From NCBI RefSeq assembly GCF_910578695.1, contig NZ_CAJTQJ010000036.1, forward strand, positions 1 through 25,975: DNA of 25,975 bases. Reading direction: 5' to 3'. Below are positions 24,215 through 25,975 of this stretch, piece by piece (within the stretch, counting starts at the first letter, position 1; each line of letters opens with the position of its first letter). The notes under the pieces were generated by a model that did no database searches, had not been told where the DNA came from, and saw nothing but the letters and a program-made list of their open reading frames with translations. Position numbers and translations under genes: made by a program. This DNA is from an uncultured Brachyspira sp. (GTDB lineage: Bacteria; Spirochaetota; Brachyspiria; Brachyspirales; Brachyspiraceae).

Positions 24215-25198
24215 TTATCTATATTTTATAATGCGTTCTATTATTACACCGATAAGTATTGTTGATAATCCCAATATAAGAAAAAATATCCAAGTGTTCA
24301 TCTTTAAATAAAAATATTCAAAGTATCTTATATAGATATTTAAAATTATAAAAAATATTGAATATTTAACTATTAAAGAAATTTTAAGCTTACATCCTAT
24401 AATAAGAGTTATAATATTTGATAATAAAAATAATATACTGTATATCATAAGTTCATTTGAATGGGGCTTTAATATTATAATTTTATTAGAATTTCCTAAT
24501 ACAGACATTATTGCAAGTATTATATTCATATATAATAAACCTATTGTATAGTAAATAATTGAAAACTTAAAATATTTTTCTTCTAATTTTCTATTAATAT
24601 CAGTTATTCCTATTAAAAATATAAATATGCTTGTTATTATAAATCTTATATAATTATTAAGCCTTAAATCTATTGATGATATATCAAAGCCTTCAAAACC
24701 ATACCAAGTAATTAATCCTATAATAGCCATTGACAGTACTGCATAGTTTTTCTTTATATATGCTATTATAAAAAAGAGTATTATACTTATAAGAGATAAA
24801 AGAATAAAATTATCTTTATTATGAGTAATTATATAAGAAATAGTAAATATATCAGCTGATAAAAATATAGAAGATAATGCTGTTATCGCTGAAGAGGTTT
24901 TAGGTAAATATATATACTTTATTTTTAAAATTTCATCTATTATAAATCCTGATAAAAAAAGTGCTGTAAATAAAAATGCTATGAAGTAAATAGAGAAAAT
25001 ATAAAAACTTATAAAAGATATAAAAGCAATGGACACCATTATAATGCCTGATATCATTATAGATCTTATAATTATATGCCAATCTATATAATCATCTTTA
25101 TACTTTTTTGATAATATTTCTAATTGCTCATTAGTTATTATATTATCTTTATTCCATTTTTTTAGTTCTTTTAATATAAATTTATTTCTGCTTCCCAT
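24215..25198 (-). CDS. DUF2157-type multi-pass membrane protein
   Basis: 327 residues. The cytoplasmic N-terminal stretch KFILKELKKWNKDNIITNEQLEILSKKY (6-33) is the hallmark of DUF2157, a short helical domain ahead of a polytopic membrane region. About nine to ten hydrophobic segments fill residues 45-320. Function of the family is unknown. It starts 5 nt after the stop of the small upstream gene, on the same strand, so both are likely one transcript. There is no strong ribosome binding site, only AAG. Confidence 0.75.
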   Translation of the reverse strand: MGSRNKFILKELKKWNKDNIITNEQLEILSKKYKDDYIDWHIIIRSIMISGIIMVSIAFISFISFYIFSIYFIAFLFTALFLSGFIIDEILKIKYIYLPKTSSAITALSSIFLSADIFTISYIITHNKDNFILLSLISIILFFIIAYIKKNYAVLSMAIIGLITWYGFEGFDISSIDLRLNNYIRFIITSIFIFLIGITDINRKLEEKYFKFSIIYYTIGLLYMNIILAIMSVLGNSNKIIILKPHSNELMIYSILFLLSNIITLIIGCKLKISLIVKYSIFFIILNIYIRYFEYFYLKMNTWIFFLILGLSTILIGVIIERIIKYR

Positions 25199-25203
25199 AA
25201 TGC

Positions 25204-25524
25204 TTAATAATTTTTAAATATTTCATTTTTTATAAATTTCATATTATCTAATGTATATTTAGTATAATCTCTATCATCATATTTCATTGTTCTTAATGTT
25301 CTGATGTATTTAATAAAATTTATAAAAGTATTCATCAAATTAGCAGGAATAATATTTTCAATATCATTTTTTATATTATCATTAAAATCTCCGCTGTTTT
25401 CAGATATTATGAGGCTGCATAAATCTTCTTTATATTTAAAAAAATTATCCAAATCATTATTTTCCAAATATGATATAAGTTCATTTAATTTATCAGTTAT
25501 TAATTTTATATTTTTATTACTCAT
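25204..25524 (-). CDS. small helical protein of unknown function
   Basis: 106 residues from ATG 25524 (MSNKNIKLITDKL). The frame extends to a TTG at 25581, but the extra 19 residues (YYNIKLYIIIN...) look like translated AT-rich leader. The protein is predicted helical throughout, with NELISYLENNDLDNFFKYKEDL (27-48 region) followed by an aspartate-rich linker and IKYIRTLRTMKYDDRDYT near 70-88. No signal peptide or membrane segment is seen from the ATG start. I recognise no family. It is directly upstream of the DUF2157 gene (5-nt gap) and may be its partner. Confidence 0.55.
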   Translation of the reverse strand: MSNKNIKLITDKLNELISYLENNDLDNFFKYKEDLCSLIISENSGDFNDNIKNDIENIIPANLMNTFINFIKYIRTLRTMKYDDRDYTKYTLDNMKFIKNEIFKNY

Positions 25525-25975
25525 TGGTATGTCTGTATTAATTATTATATATAATTTAATATTATAATAAAATAATTGCAATAGAGTAGTATAATTTAAA
25601 ATTTTTATTATTACTAATTTAAGAATATAAGTCTGTTTTTATAAATGCAGACACTAATAATTTTTATAATATAAGTTATCAGTTAATCGTTATCGCTTTT
25701 AAATTTAATAAAATTATTAACATATAGTTTTATCAGCAATATATTATTTTATCTTAATGGGGCTTTAGATATTATTATTTTTCTAATAGTATTTTACTTA
25801 GATATTGTGCAGCTGACTGTATATCTGAAAATATAATTTCTTTCATCTAATTTTTATTAAATAATTCATTATTATCTATAATATAATCTTTTTATTTTTA
25901 GAGCCTTTTTATACCTTCTAAAAATCTATATTTATAAATATTTTTTACATAAAACTATAATTTATATCATAATTA
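25525..25975. other. 451-nt AT-rich region without a recognisable gene
   Basis: No gene of credible length is seen on either strand. A 23-codon minus-strand frame (25846-25775, MKEIIFSDIQSAAQYLSKIL...) has coding-like composition but no good ribosome binding site; it may be a remnant or chance. Confidence 0.6.

Noticed and set aside
25525..25581. TTG-started 19-residue extension of the 25204-25524 gene
   Set aside because: It has no Shine-Dalgarno match and its translation looks like AT-rich leader; ATG 25524 is more plausible although its ribosome binding site is also weak.

Overview
The window is very AT-rich, uses AGA for most arginines, and encodes FtsA, an FtsZ with a long asparagine/lysine/glutamate-rich linker, short spirochaete-like lipoproteins and many TPR or ankyrin proteins. 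This fits a spirochaete of the genus Brachyspira. That assignment is inferred from gene content and composition; no rRNA or other taxonomic marker is present. Most of the window is ordinary chromosome: cell division, tRNA modification, CoA synthesis, nucleotide-pool cleaning, ABC export and envelope proteins. Two probable mobile or defence elements are inserted in it.

Layout, left to right. The left edge carries a (CTTG)13 microsatellite, then tRNA-Leu(GAG) on the minus strand with its own promoter. Next is a PHP-family histidinol phosphatase (+), convergent with ftsA (-), which starts at TTG. A minus-strand run follows (5632 down to 2863): an exported protein, a lipoprotein, an OLD/AAA15-type ATPase and a small TOPRIM-like (DUF3226-like) protein 2 nt behind it. 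The last two look like a split, PARIS/OLD-like two-gene effector system and are the best candidate in the window for an undescribed defence module. A second lipoprotein (-), a MscS channel (+) and an MnmA-like PP-loop protein (+) come next. Then comes a minus-strand envelope/division block: ftsZ, a large exported TPR protein, coaE and a membrane SPOR protein whose gene overlaps coaE by 56 nt.

Divergent from ftsZ is mtaB (tRNA t6A methylthiotransferase). It is followed after 33 nt by a single-chain GmrSD-type (DUF262+DUF1524) restriction-like protein, whose heavy use of CGT arginine codons sets it apart from its neighbours. A 401-nt gene-free stretch then leads to a bacterial SUFU-domain gene. 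That stretch contains five AGTTGTCA-type boxes spaced 19-22 bp, ending on the -35 element of the SUFU promoter. The SUFU gene abuts a convergent membrane TPR gene stop-to-stop. The right third, all on the minus strand, holds an ankyrin protein, a GldF/GldA-type ABC exporter pair, a gene-free patch with a GC-rich island and hairpin, rdgB, a DUF2157 membrane protein and a small unknown protein. The last 450 nt hold no recognisable gene.

ftsA and ftsZ, normally adjacent, are about 9.7 kb apart here. The intervening genes include the ATPase/TOPRIM pair and the lipoproteins.
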